DNA from: Acidimicrobiales bacterium
GTDB lineage: Bacteria; Actinomycetota; Acidimicrobiia; Acidimicrobiales; SZUA-35
Direction of reading: 5' to 3'
Length of the DNA stretch: 64,000 bases
Assembly (NCBI GenBank): GCA_041394265.1
Contig: JAWKIO010000005.1
Coordinates: 558,001 to 622,000, forward strand
This document shows positions 21,739 to 31,066 of this stretch, in pieces. Made by a program: the position numbers and the translations under genes. Within the stretch, counting starts at the first letter, position 1. Every line of letters begins with the position of its first letter. The notes below the pieces were generated by a model. It saw only the letters and a list, made by a program, of their open reading frames with translations. It was not told where the DNA came from and made no database searches.

Positions 21739-23571
21739 ATGGAGTTGCTCTCGACCCTGCACGGACCTGCTGACCTGCGTCGACTCGATGCCGGCCAGCT
21801 CGACCAGCTGTGCAACGAGATCCGCGAATTCATCGTCGAGAAGGTCACCAAGGCCGGTAGCGGGCACCTCGGCTCCAACCTCGGCGACGTCGAACTCACG
21901 CTCGCGCTGCACCGCGTCCTCGACTCGCCGCGAGACGTCATCTTGTGGGACACCGGTCATCAGACCTACGTCCACAAGATGCTCACCGGGCGCCAGGCCG
22001 GCTTCGACCATCTGCGTCAGGCCGGCGGCATGTCGGGGTATCCGAGCCGCGAAGAGTCCGAGCACGACTGGATCGAGAACAGCCACGCGTCCACCGTGCT
22101 GAGCTACGCCCACGGTCTGGCCACCGCCTTCGAGACCCGGGGCGAGAACCGTCGAGTGGTCGCCGTGCTCGGCGACGGATCGATGACCGGTGGTATGGCG
22201 TTCGAGGGTCTCAACAACCTCGGACACTCGGGTCGCAACGTCACGATCGTGTTGAACGACAACGGTCGCAGCTACGCCCCCACCATCTCCCTGCTGTCGG
22301 AGAGCCTGGTCAAGATCCGCTCCAACCCGGTCTACATGCGGCGCCAGCATCGGCTCGAGCGGGTCGCCGCCAAGGCGCCCTACATCGGCAAGCTCAGCGA
22401 GCTCGGGATCAACGTTTCGAAGGCCGCGATCCGCGAGGCCTTCGAACCCAAGACCTTCTTCGAGCACCTCGGCGCCCGCTACATGGGCCCGTTCGACGGC
22501 CACGACATCCAGGAACTCGAAACCGCGTTGGTGAACGCCGCCGAGTTCGAGGGACCGGTCGTCGTCCACGTGCTCACGCAGAAGGGGCGAGGGTACGCAC
22601 CGGCCGAGAACGACACGATCAAGAACATGCACGACCTCGGCGGCCCCAAGCCCGAGAGTTACACCTCGGCCTTCACCGAGTCGCTCGTGAAGCTGGGTGA
22701 GGAACACGCCGAGCTCGTCGCCATCACTGCAGCGATGCCCGACTCCACCGGGCTCCTGCCGTTCATCGAACGCTTCCCGGATCGGGCCTTCGATGTCGGC
22801 ATCGCCGAGCAGCACGCCGTCACCGCCGCCGCCGGCATGGCCATGGGCGGGCTCCGCCCCGTCTTCGCCGTGTACGCCACCTTCTTGACCCGTGCTTTCG
22901 ACCAGGTGAATCTCGACGTCGGCTTGCATGGCCAACCGGTGATCTTCTGCCTCGATCGGGCCGGGATCACCGGCGACGACGGGCCGTCACATCACGGCGT
23001 CCTCGACCTCGTGCTGTTGTCGAAGGTGCCGAACATGACCATCTTCGCTCCCTCCTCCTACCAGGAGCTGCAGCAGATGATGGCCGACGCCTACCAACTC
23101 GACGGCGGACCCGTCGCCCTGCGCTGGCCCAAGACGGCCGCTCCGTCGGTGTCGGAAGATCAGGTCGGTCGGGGTCTCAACGCTCGGCGCGAACGGGCCG
23201 GCACCGACGTCTGCTTGATCGGGGTCGGCAAGATGCTTGCCGCCGCGCAACAGGCCGCCGACCTCCTCGCTCGAGAGGGCGTCTCGGTCACCGTCTGGGA
23301 CCCGCGAGTGGTCAAGCCGCTCGATCCAGCGATGCTCGAAGACGCCGCCGGCCATCGACTCGTCGTCACCATCGAAGACGGTCTGCGCGACGGCGGCATC
23401 GGTGCGTCCATCGCCGACGAGCTGCGCGGATCGACCACGGTCGAGGTGCTCGGTGTGCCCGACGTCTACATCCCGCACGGCAACGCCGACCAGATCCTGG
23501 CGTCACTCGGTCTCGACGGCGCCGGTGTGGCGGCCTCTGCGCTCGAGGCGCTGTCACTGACCGACGCCTGA
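21739..23571 (+). CDS. dxs: 1-deoxy-D-xylulose-5-phosphate synthase
   Basis: First enzyme of the MEP isoprenoid pathway: condenses pyruvate with glyceraldehyde-3-phosphate using thiamine diphosphate. At 610 residues it is close to the family length. Seen in order: GSGHLGSNLGDVELTLALH, WDTGHQTYVHK, the TPP/Mg site GDGSMTGGMAFEGLNN with later Asn of NDN, the transketolase-type centre DVGIAEQHAVTAAAGMA, RAGITGDDGPSHHG, and the C-terminal domain GHRLVVTIEDGLRDGG. Convergent with the GGDEF-EAL gene, 16 bp apart. No partner gene of the pathway is adjacent. Confidence 0.97.
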   Translation: MELLSTLHGPADLRRLDAGQLDQLCNEIREFIVEKVTKAGSGHLGSNLGDVELTLALHRVLDSPRDVILWDTGHQTYVHKMLTGRQAGFDHLRQAGGMSGYPSREESEHDWIENSHASTVLSYAHGLATAFETRGENRRVVAVLGDGSMTGGMAFEGLNNLGHSGRNVTIVLNDNGRSYAPTISLLSESLVKIRSNPVYMRRQHRLERVAAKAPYIGKLSELGINVSKAAIREAFEPKTFFEHLGARYMGPFDGHDIQELETALVNAAEFEGPVVVHVLTQKGRGYAPAENDTIKNMHDLGGPKPESYTSAFTESLVKLGEEHAELVAITAAMPDSTGLLPFIERFPDRAFDVGIAEQHAVTAAAGMAMGGLRPVFAVYATFLTRAFDQVNLDVGLHGQPVIFCLDRAGITGDDGPSHHGVLDLVLLSKVPNMTIFAPSSYQELQQMMADAYQLDGGPVALRWPKTAAPSVSEDQVGRGLNARRERAGTDVCLIGVGKMLAAAQQAADLLAREGVSVTVWDPRVVKPLDPAMLEDAAGHRLVVTIEDGLRDGGIGASIADELRGSTTVEVLGVPDVYIPHGNADQILASLGLDGAGVAASALEALSLTDA

Positions 23572-23587
23572 GCGGCGGTTCGGGCAC

Positions 23588-25006
23588 CTAGGCGTTCGGG
23601 CGCTTGTTGGTCGCTTCGGGCTTCTCGCCCGCCGCCAGAGCGACCGCCTGCTTGGCCCGTTTGCGGACCTCGTCGAGATCACGAGTGATGTCGTCGGCGG
23701 CCTGCGGGCGTCCGAAGATGAAGCCCTGGGCGAGGTCACAGCCAGCCTCGCGCAAGATCCGAGCCTGGATGTCGTTCTCGACACCCTCCGCGATCACATA
23801 GCAGCCGAGATCATGGGCCAGACGGATGAGACCGGTGACGATGATCCGGTCCTCCTCGGCCAGTCCCAGTCCCCCGACGAGCACGCGGGGCAGACGGATC
23901 ACATCGAAGCGGCAGCGGCGCAGCAGATCCGGTGAGCCGTGGCCGATGCCGAAGTCCTCGAGGGCGATGCCGACACCGGCCGCCTTCAGATGCTGCAGAC
24001 GCGGCCACAGCAGTCCGATCTGAGGTCCGGCGGTGGCGCCGTTGAGGTCGAGCAGCACCTGAGTCGGCTTGATGTCGAGGTCCTCGATCGTCTTCATCAC
24101 GACGTTCGCGAACCGATCATGGCGGATGAAGCTCGGATCGAGATTGGTGGCGCCGAACAGACTCGGGCTTCCCATCAGTCGGCTCCAGCCTCGAACCGTC
24201 GTCAGGCACTCCTGGAGGACCCAGGCATGCAGCGGCACCACGATGGGCGACGCCCGGAGCGCGTCGAGGAACATGCCGGGTGCCAGCAGTTCGGCGCCGG
24301 TGGGTCCGGCGTCGGCCGACAGCCAGCGCAGCATGGCCTCGAAGCCCACGACCGTGCCGGCGGCGAGTGAGACCACCGGTTGGTAGTAGAGCTGGAACTC
24401 GTCGTGCTCGAACGCACGTTGGAGTCGAACGGCCAGCACCTCGGGCTTGCGTCGCACGCCGTAGGCGTCGTCACGCAGCACCATGTTGTTGCCGACGGTC
24501 GAGCGTGCCTCGGCCAGCGCCGCCTCGGCCTCGACCAGGAGCAGTCGTTCGTTGAGATCGGTGTCGCTCATGACACCCGACACCGCAGCGCGCACCGGGA
24601 CCACGAAGCGCTCGAAGGTGACCTGATGGGGCAGCGACGAGATCAGATCGGCCGCGACGCGTTGGGCCTCCTCGGCACCGAAGAGCCCGGGCCAGACCAC
24701 GGCGAATTCCGATCCCAGGTAGCGAGCCAGCTGGCCGCGGGCACCGACGGCAGCGCTCAGGGCTTCCGCCACGGCCTGGAGCACGTCATCACCGACGGCA
24801 CTGCCATAGCCACCGTTGATCTCGGCAAGGTTCGACACCGAGACCAGGAACAAGCCGAAGCGATCGCCCGTGCGGCGCGAGCGCTGCAGCTGGCTCGACA
24901 CCCAGTTCTCCAGTTGCCAACGGTCGGGCAGGCCTGTGAGCCCGTCGACGTTCTCGTCGTCGACCGGAGCAGGTGGCTGTTCTTCAACTGTTCGACGAAA
25001 TCCCAT
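23588..25006 (-). CDS. Degenerate GGDEF-EAL protein
   Basis: A 472-residue protein with a GGDEF domain (about residues 20-175) and an EAL domain (about 200-450) and no membrane segment. Both active sites are damaged. The cyclase signature is YLGSEF instead of GGDEF. In the EAL domain the motif is FEAMLRW instead of EAL, the loop-6 motif is EDFGIG instead of DDFGTG, and the catalytic Lys is replaced (FDVIRLPR). Some ligand positions remain (NLDPSF, IAEGVEN). It is probably a c-di-GMP-binding or purely structural regulator, not an enzyme (inference). A complete GGDEF-EAL protein is encoded at 56845-58458. Confidence 0.85.
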   Translation of the reverse strand: MGFRRTVEEQPPAPVDDENVDGLTGLPDRWQLENWVSSQLQRSRRTGDRFGLFLVSVSNLAEINGGYGSAVGDDVLQAVAEALSAAVGARGQLARYLGSEFAVVWPGLFGAEEAQRVAADLISSLPHQVTFERFVVPVRAAVSGVMSDTDLNERLLLVEAEAALAEARSTVGNNMVLRDDAYGVRRKPEVLAVRLQRAFEHDEFQLYYQPVVSLAAGTVVGFEAMLRWLSADAGPTGAELLAPGMFLDALRASPIVVPLHAWVLQECLTTVRGWSRLMGSPSLFGATNLDPSFIRHDRFANVVMKTIEDLDIKPTQVLLDLNGATAGPQIGLLWPRLQHLKAAGVGIALEDFGIGHGSPDLLRRCRFDVIRLPRVLVGGLGLAEEDRIIVTGLIRLAHDLGCYVIAEGVENDIQARILREAGCDLAQGFIFGRPQAADDITRDLDEVRKRAKQAVALAAGEKPEATNKRPNA

Positions 25007-25078
25007 GTGGCCCGCGCTTTCGGTGGATCCCTCCTCACATCGGCGGGGGCCTTTGCAACTTGAGGTTTCGAAGGCGGC

Positions 25079-25984
25079 CTAGACCGACTTTCCTCCAAAA
25101 CCTGCATCGGCGCTCGACTCCTGCCGGCGTTCCCGAAGGAGCACCTCTTGCACGACACTGGCGACCTGGACGCCGGTGGAGTCGAACATGTTCGCGACCG
25201 AGAGCCCTCGTGCGCCGCTGAGGCCGTGACATACCACGTCGGCCAGCATCCATTGCGTGGGATCGGCCGGGCGATGGAAGTGGACGGCATGGTCGAGACT
25301 CGCCCCGACGAAGCGCTCCCGAGTCTGTTCACGAGGCACCTGCACCGGGTGGGTGGCTCGGACCGCACCGGTGGGGACGGAGTCCGAGAGAAAGGCCAGC
25401 GCACAGGCCCGGAGACGAGCATCGTTGGGCAATTCTTGGGCGAGCCGGAGCCACAGGCTGGTGTGGCCGAACTCGCGCACCGCCACCCGACGATCGAGCA
25501 TTCGGCCCCACCCCTGCTCCTCCGCGTCGTCGGGACCGATCAGCCCTTCTGGCCGGTACTGGGTCTGCACGTCGGCAGCGTCTTCGGCCCGCTGGAACGA
25601 TGCCGACAAGTTGAGGATCGCGCCACTCGACTGACGGGCGACGACCTGACGTACCCAGAACGAGGTGCCGTTGCGCAGCCGATTCACCTCGAACCGAACC
25701 GGCTCGCGGTGGGTGCCGCCCTGGATGAAGTAGGCGTGCAGCGAGTGGACGGCGTAGTCCTCGTCGACCGTCAGCTGCGCCGCTCGCAGCGCCTGCGCCA
25801 CGACCTGACCGCCGAAGAGACGACCCCACGGGTAGCGAGGGGCGAGGCCGACATAGGTGTCGGGTCCGTGCTCGTCCAGGTCCATCAGCTCCACGAAGCT
25901 GACGTCGGAGATCCGCAGCCGATCGGGGTCGCGGGTGCGCTGCGGTTCGCTGGACTCGGGGACAGGGGACGTTGGCTCGATCAT
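25079..25984 (-). CDS. tesB: Acyl-CoA thioesterase II (TesB)
   Basis: A 301-residue double hot-dog thioesterase that hydrolyses acyl-CoA. The first hot-dog has GRLFGGQVVAQALRAAQLTV and LHAYFIQGG, with the conserved RNGTSFWVRQVVARQ. The second has ASLDHAVHFHRP, which carries the catalytic Asp, then GLSGARGLSVANMFDSTG and VASVVQEVLLR with the Thr/Gln residues of the family triad. The start at ATG 25984 is chosen at the beginning of family similarity. It lies 31 bp after the DUF2237 gene on the same strand and close to an acyl-CoA synthetase, so a role in fatty-acid turnover is likely. Confidence 0.92.
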   Translation of the reverse strand: MIEPTSPVPESSEPQRTRDPDRLRISDVSFVELMDLDEHGPDTYVGLAPRYPWGRLFGGQVVAQALRAAQLTVDEDYAVHSLHAYFIQGGTHREPVRFEVNRLRNGTSFWVRQVVARQSSGAILNLSASFQRAEDAADVQTQYRPEGLIGPDDAEEQGWGRMLDRRVAVREFGHTSLWLRLAQELPNDARLRACALAFLSDSVPTGAVRATHPVQVPREQTRERFVGASLDHAVHFHRPADPTQWMLADVVCHGLSGARGLSVANMFDSTGVQVASVVQEVLLRERRQESSADAGFGGKSV

Positions 25985-26015
25985 CGAGTCCGAGTATCGC
26001 CTGCTCGGCGCCCGG

Positions 26016-26384
26016 TCAGGCCGCTGGTCGGTATTCGTACTGGCGGAGCGTGTCGAGCGTAACCCATTCGAGCATGGCGGCGTGAGTCGCTTCGAGCACG
26101 ACCTGCGGCGCCTTGCCGGCATCGAACGCCTCGACCCAGCGGTCGGCACACAGGCACCACTGATCGCCGGGCACCAGGCCATCGAAGCCGTACATCGGCA
26201 TCGGCGTGCTCAGATCGTTTCCCATCGCCTTCGAGAAGGCGAGGAAGTCCTCGGTGACCCGAGCACACACGATGTGCACGCCGGTGTCGTTGGCCCCGGT
26301 CGAGCAGCAGCCGTCGCGATAGAACCCGGTCAACGGATCGAGCGAACAGGATTCGAGTTCGCCACCAAGTACGTTCTTCGCCAT
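26016..26384 (-). CDS. DUF2237 family protein
   Basis: A 122-residue member of a conserved family of unknown function. The match covers the whole length: KNVLGGELESCS near the start, DPLTGFYRDGCCSTGANDTG, HIVCARVTEDFLAFSK, GDQWCLCADRW and a C-terminal APQVVLEATHAAML helix. Several Cys residues are conserved, but no enzymatic role is known. The ATG lies in the palindrome CCATGG that also contains the ATG of the opposite lipoprotein gene. No -10 box lies directly upstream, so the start or the transcription start is uncertain. Confidence 0.9.
   Translation of the reverse strand: MAKNVLGGELESCSLDPLTGFYRDGCCSTGANDTGVHIVCARVTEDFLAFSKAMGNDLSTPMPMYGFDGLVPGDQWCLCADRWVEAFDAGKAPQVVLEATHAAMLEWVTLDTLRQYEYRPAA
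26370..26375 (+). promoter_or_regulatory. Leaderless -10 box of the M15 lipoprotein gene
   Basis: TACGTT lies 7 nt before ATG 26383 and inside the first codons of the opposite DUF2237 gene. Confidence 0.45.
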
Positions 26385-27306
26385 GGCGACATCGAAGCAG
26401 ATGCCGCACCGAGCGGCGAACCGGCTGGCTCGATACGTCCTCGCCATGGTCTTGCTGGCCGGCTGTTCGAGCGCCGGTGGCGTCGAACGGACCGAGCCGA
26501 CCACCACACTCGCCACGAGCGATGCGACGTCGCCCGTGACCACTGCTGCCGCGCCGCCGACCACGGCCGAGCCCACGACCACGACCACCGCGATCGAACT
26601 GCCGCCTCGGCCGGCGTGGCTCGGCACTCGCGATCTCCTCCTCCCCGATGGCTCGATCGCCACCGGTCTCGACACCCCGCACGAACTCACCGATCGTCGA
26701 TTCGCCACCATCGATCTGCTCCCCCCGCCTGCGCTCGATGCTCCCTTCGAAGCGGTCATCGACTCGCTTGACGCGAGCGCGCTCGAATCGTCCACGTGGG
26801 AGGAGGGATGCCCTGTACCGCCCGACCAGCTTCGCCTGCTCACCATGAGTTTCTGGGGCTTCGACGAGCGTCCGCACACCGGGCAGATGATCGTCAACGC
26901 CGACGTCGCCGACGATGTCGTCGAGGTCTTCCGCACGCTGTTCGACGCCCGCTACCCGATCGAGGAGATGCGCATCATCACCGAGGAAGACGTGGCCGGA
27001 CCGAACAGCGGCGACGGGAACATCACCACGGCGTTCGTGTGCCGCGCCGTCCGCGGCGGAACCCGTTACTCCGAGCACGCGTACGGGCTGGCGATCGACG
27101 TCAACCCGTTCCTGAATCCCTACCTGCGGGGCGAGCTGCTGCTGCCCGAGCTTGCTCGCCACTACCTGCCCCGAGAGCTTGGCGCTCCGGGCCAGATCAC
27201 CAGCGGCGATGTAGTAGTCGAGGCCTTCGCTGCGATCGGCTGGGGCTGGGGCGGCGACTGGTCGTCGCTGGTCGACTACCAGCACTTCGCGCTCCACGAC
27301 CGCTGA
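26383..27306 (+). CDS. Lipoprotein with M15-type (VanY-like) carboxypeptidase domain
   Basis: A 307-residue exported protein. The signal peptide ends in the lipobox LLAGC (Cys near residue 28), followed by a Thr/Pro-rich linker of about 45 residues. The C-terminal domain is of the Peptidase_M15_4 / D-Ala-D-Ala carboxypeptidase type: SGDGNITTAFVCR, the metal motif SEHAYGLAIDVNP (SxHxxGxAxD), and DYQHFALHD at the end with the last His ligand. It would trim peptidoglycan stem peptides outside the membrane. ATG 26383 has a leaderless -10; an in-frame ATG at 26401 is the alternative. Confidence 0.85.
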   Translation: MATSKQMPHRAANRLARYVLAMVLLAGCSSAGGVERTEPTTTLATSDATSPVTTAAAPPTTAEPTTTTTAIELPPRPAWLGTRDLLLPDGSIATGLDTPHELTDRRFATIDLLPPPALDAPFEAVIDSLDASALESSTWEEGCPVPPDQLRLLTMSFWGFDERPHTGQMIVNADVADDVVEVFRTLFDARYPIEEMRIITEEDVAGPNSGDGNITTAFVCRAVRGGTRYSEHAYGLAIDVNPFLNPYLRGELLLPELARHYLPRELGAPGQITSGDVVVEAFAAIGWGWGGDWSSLVDYQHFALHDR

Positions 27307-27352
27307 GCTAGGGTGAGTGTGACTGACGACACAGTTCCCACGGAGCACCGAC

Positions 27353-28933
27353 ATGACCGACGTCCGCGAACCTCAACCCGGTGACATCACCAACCTCGCC
27401 GGCATCAGCCGCTACTGGGGCCGCACCGCCCCGGATCGTCTCGCCCTGACGGCGGGCGACCGCACCTGGACCTTCGGCGAAATCGAGACCGAATCCCAGC
27501 GCGTGGCGCAGGGGTTGGCCTCGCTCGGCGTCGCCGCCGGGAGCCGCATCGCCTTCCTCGACAAGAACGCCCCCGAGTACTTCCCCCACCTCTTCGGCGG
27601 AGCCAAACTCAACGCCGTCTCGGTCGCAGTCAACTGGCGGCTCGCTCCGCCCGAGATGGAGTTCATCATCAACAACGCCCTCGCCGAGGTGTTGTTCATC
27701 GGGCCCGACTTCCTGGGTCACCTCGACAAGATGCAGCTCGACACGGTGAAGAAGGTGCTCGTCCTCGGCGATCCCGGCGACTCCGGCCACGAGGGGTACG
27801 CCGACTGGGTCGCGTCCTTCCCCGCCATCGATCCCGAGGTCGAGATCCTGGGCAGCGACACCTGCTACCAGCTCTACACCTCGGGCACCACCGGCCTCCC
27901 GAAGGGGGTCGAGCTCACCAACGACAACTTCATGGCCACCATGAGCGTCGGTCGCGAGAACTGGAAGTTCGACTCGACCGCCGTCAACCTCGTCGCCATG
28001 CCCCTGTTCCACATCGCCGGGAGCGGCTGGGCCCTGGCCGGCATGGTGAACGGCGCTCACACCGTAATGACCAAAGAGGTCAACCCGATGGAGATGCTCG
28101 AGCTCATCCCGAAGTTCGGCATCACCCACGCCCTCATCGTCCCCGCCGTGCTCCAGTTCATCCTGAGCGTGCCCGGCGCCAGCGACGCCGACCTTTCCTC
28201 GATGCGAGCCGTGGTCTACGGGGCCTCGCCCATCACCGAGGCCGTACTCGTCGGTTCGCTCGCTTTGTTCGGCTGCGAGTTCATGCAGGCCTACGGGCTC
28301 ACCGAGACCACCGGCGGTGTCGTCCAACTCGATCCGGAAGACCACGACCCGGGCGGCGATCGGGCGCACCTGCTCCGCTCGGCCGGCAAACCGTGGGGCG
28401 ACGTCCAGCTCCGCATCGTCGACGCCGAGTCGCTCGAAGACGTCCCCGACGGTGAGGTCGGCGAGGTCTGGGTGAAATCGGCCCAGGTGATGAAGGGCTA
28501 CTGGCGCAACGAGGAAGCCACCCGCAACTCGATCATCGACGGCTGGTTCCGCACCGGCGACGCCGGCTACCTACGCGATGGCTTCCTCTTCATCCACGAC
28601 CGGGTCAAGGACATGATCGTGTCGGGCGGCGAGAACATCTATCCCGCCGAGATCGAGAACGCCCTGATGAAGCACCCCGGCATCGCCGACGTGGCCGTCA
28701 TCGGCGTGCCGAGCGAGAAGTGGGGCGAGACCGTGAAGGCCATGGTCACGAAATCCGATCCCGACCTCACCGAGGCCGACGTCATCGCCTTCGCTCGCGA
28801 AAACCTGGCCTCCTACAAGTGCCCCACCTCGGTCGACTGGATCGATGCGCTGCCTCGCAATCCATCGGGCAAGATCTTGAAGACCGAGCTCCGCAAGCCG
28901 TTCTGGGAGGGTCAGGAGCGCATGGTCAACTGA
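27353..28933 (+). CDS. Fatty-acyl-CoA synthetase (AMP-binding family)
   Basis: A 526-residue ANL-family ligase that activates a carboxylic acid as acyl-AMP and then acyl-CoA. The P-loop is LYTSGTTGLPKGVELT, the A5 motif QAYGLTETTGG, the A7 region GWFRTGDAGYLRDGF, the hinge DRVKDMIVSGGENIYPAEIE, and the catalytic Lys is in NPSGKILKTEL. The closest type is long- or medium-chain FadD-like enzymes of actinobacteria; chain length cannot be read. TAGGGT at 27309-27314 is a likely -10, and GGAG lies 6-7 nt before the ATG. Confidence 0.93.
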   Translation: MTDVREPQPGDITNLAGISRYWGRTAPDRLALTAGDRTWTFGEIETESQRVAQGLASLGVAAGSRIAFLDKNAPEYFPHLFGGAKLNAVSVAVNWRLAPPEMEFIINNALAEVLFIGPDFLGHLDKMQLDTVKKVLVLGDPGDSGHEGYADWVASFPAIDPEVEILGSDTCYQLYTSGTTGLPKGVELTNDNFMATMSVGRENWKFDSTAVNLVAMPLFHIAGSGWALAGMVNGAHTVMTKEVNPMEMLELIPKFGITHALIVPAVLQFILSVPGASDADLSSMRAVVYGASPITEAVLVGSLALFGCEFMQAYGLTETTGGVVQLDPEDHDPGGDRAHLLRSAGKPWGDVQLRIVDAESLEDVPDGEVGEVWVKSAQVMKGYWRNEEATRNSIIDGWFRTGDAGYLRDGFLFIHDRVKDMIVSGGENIYPAEIENALMKHPGIADVAVIGVPSEKWGETVKAMVTKSDPDLTEADVIAFARENLASYKCPTSVDWIDALPRNPSGKILKTELRKPFWEGQERMVN

Positions 28934-29030
28934 CCGCCACTGAGGTGAGTGATTGGTCACAGAGCGCGCGACTCTTACCTCCCTCGCTCACGCTTCGCGG
29001 CCGACCTGTGCTACAAACGAGGGGCTGTCG

Positions 29031-31058
29031 ATGCGGGAGGAGGCAGCGCTCGTGGCGTCGCACTTCAGACTCGACATCCAGGGCATCCGGGCACTCGCTG
29101 TGCTCTTGGTCGTCATCTATCACGCGGGCGGGCCCCTGACCGGGGGCTTCGTTGGCGTCGACGTGTTCTTCGTCGTGTCCGGCTTCGTCATCGGCGGCTC
29201 GCTCTTCGCCGAAGCCGAACGAACCGGCCAGATCTCGCTCACCAACTTCTACCGACGGCGAGTCCGCCGGCTCCTGCCGGCACTGTCGGTCACGATCGCC
29301 CTCACCCTCCTCGCTGCGGTGTTGTTGTCCAGCCCGCTCGGTCCGCAGTCGGCCGCCGCCGGCACGGGCATCGCCGCCCTGCTGTTCTCATCGAACTACT
29401 ACCTGGCCACCTCCGGCGGTGGCTACTTCGAGGTCGACGCAGAGTCGAACCCGCTGTTGCATCTGTGGTCGCTCTCGGTCGAGGAGCAGTTCTATTTCGT
29501 GCTCCCTGCCGTCGTCGCCGCCGTGTGGTGGCTCGGACAGACATCGTTGTTTCGACGATCGGAGCGCCTCGGCCCCCGCTCGCTCCTTGCCGTCGTCCTC
29601 GTCATCGGCTCGGTGATCTCGCTCGCGCTGTCGATCGTCCTCAGCAATGGCGATGGACTCGGGGTCCTCGGTGCCCCCGAACGCATGGCGTTCTACAGCA
29701 CCCCCACCCGGTTCTGGGAGTTCACCGCCGGCGTGCTCCTCGCCCTTGCCGGCGAGCGCCTCGCCGTACGCGGCGTCTTCGCCACCGCCGCTTCGGTCCT
29801 CGGCCTCGTTGCGATCGGTCTTGCGTCCTTCACCTTCGACGCCCTCACCATCTTCCCCGGCGCCACGGCACTGGTACCGGTCGTCGGCACGGTCGCCCTC
29901 ATCCTCTCGGTCGACCCAACAGGACCCATCCAACGGGTGCTCGCCACCGCCCCGGCGGTCTGGATCGGCGACCGGTCCTACAGCTGGTATCTGTGGCATT
30001 GGCCGTTCATCGTCTTCGCCGACGTGCTGTGGCCCTCGAACGCCATGGCCGTTCCCATCGCCGCCGTGTTGTCGCTGGTGCCGGCAATCCTGTCGTACGA
30101 CCTGATCGAGGAGCCGATCCGCCGAGGCCGCGCCCTGCCCTCGTGGGGTGCACCTCGCCTCCTCGCCACGGCCACGATCCTCCCGATCCTGATCGGGCTC
30201 GTCGTCCAGCGAGGGTCCGACCGCAACTGGGGGCTCGTCGTTCCCGACGGCTGGGGCGCCGAAGGCCTCGCAGCCGAGGCGGGCTGTCGCGACGGCGGCA
30301 CCGGCTGGGATGCCGACCGCTGCACCTTCGCCGTCGACAACGCCAAGGGCACCATCTTCCTCGTCGGCGATTCCCACGCCGGCGCTGCGGCCGACGGCGT
30401 CATCGCCGCCGGCAACGGTCTCGGCTACGACGTCGCCGTCTGGTACCGAACGTCGTGCCCCATCCAGACACGCGTGCCTGCGACGCTCCCCGACTGCGCC
30501 GACTGGCAGGACGAAGCGATCGCCACCATCTCCGAGCGCTCACCCGAGCTGGTTGTCATCGCCAACCGCTCGACCCTCTACACCCTGCCGTCGTTCCCCG
30601 ACGACGACGTCGGCCGGGTCATCGCCCACCGCGCCGGCGACGCTGCCACCGAACAGGACGAAGCCCTCGGCGTGTGGTCCCGAGGCCTCGAGGAACTGAC
30701 CTCCACCTTCACCGACAACGGCAGCCGGGTGCTGTTCATGGCCGTGGTCCCCGAGTACGAGAACGACCCTCGGCGGATGCTGTCGCTCCTTCGCAGCTCG
30801 CCGACGCCGCCCGAAATCGAGGTGCTCGGCGCCGTCCAGGACCGGCGAGGCCCCGTGGTCTCGGCCGAGGCCGATGTGGCCGCCGCATCGGATCTCGTCA
30901 CCGTGTTCGATCCCACCGGGGCGCTGTGTGGCGGCGACACCTGTACCCCCGTCGCCGACGGCACCTGGCTCTACGCCGACGATCACCACCTCAGCCCCGT
31001 CGGCTCCCGCTCCCTCGAGGCCGCGTGGACCACCGCCATCACCGAGGCCCTGAGCTGA
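29031..31058 (+). CDS. Acyltransferase-3 with C-terminal SGNH domain (OafA-like)
   Basis: A 675-residue membrane O-acyltransferase. The first ~370 residues form ten or so membrane segments of the acyltransferase-3 fold, opening with RLDIQGIRALAVLLVVIYHAG and FVGVDVFFVVSGFVIGG; the motif RRVRRLLPAL is also typical. The C-terminal SGNH domain has FLVGDSHAGAA (block I Ser) and DDHHLSPVGS (catalytic Asp-x-x-His region). Such proteins acetylate lipopolysaccharide, peptidoglycan or capsule sugars. ATG 29031 is chosen for its GAGGGG ribosome site; GTG 28953 would add 26 residues without one. Confidence 0.9.
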   Translation: MREEAALVASHFRLDIQGIRALAVLLVVIYHAGGPLTGGFVGVDVFFVVSGFVIGGSLFAEAERTGQISLTNFYRRRVRRLLPALSVTIALTLLAAVLLSSPLGPQSAAAGTGIAALLFSSNYYLATSGGGYFEVDAESNPLLHLWSLSVEEQFYFVLPAVVAAVWWLGQTSLFRRSERLGPRSLLAVVLVIGSVISLALSIVLSNGDGLGVLGAPERMAFYSTPTRFWEFTAGVLLALAGERLAVRGVFATAASVLGLVAIGLASFTFDALTIFPGATALVPVVGTVALILSVDPTGPIQRVLATAPAVWIGDRSYSWYLWHWPFIVFADVLWPSNAMAVPIAAVLSLVPAILSYDLIEEPIRRGRALPSWGAPRLLATATILPILIGLVVQRGSDRNWGLVVPDGWGAEGLAAEAGCRDGGTGWDADRCTFAVDNAKGTIFLVGDSHAGAAADGVIAAGNGLGYDVAVWYRTSCPIQTRVPATLPDCADWQDEAIATISERSPELVVIANRSTLYTLPSFPDDDVGRVIAHRAGDAATEQDEALGVWSRGLEELTSTFTDNGSRVLFMAVVPEYENDPRRMLSLLRSSPTPPEIEVLGAVQDRRGPVVSAEADVAAASDLVTVFDPTGALCGGDTCTPVADGTWLYADDHHLSPVGSRSLEAAWTTAITEALS

Positions 31059-31066
31059 CCCACCCG

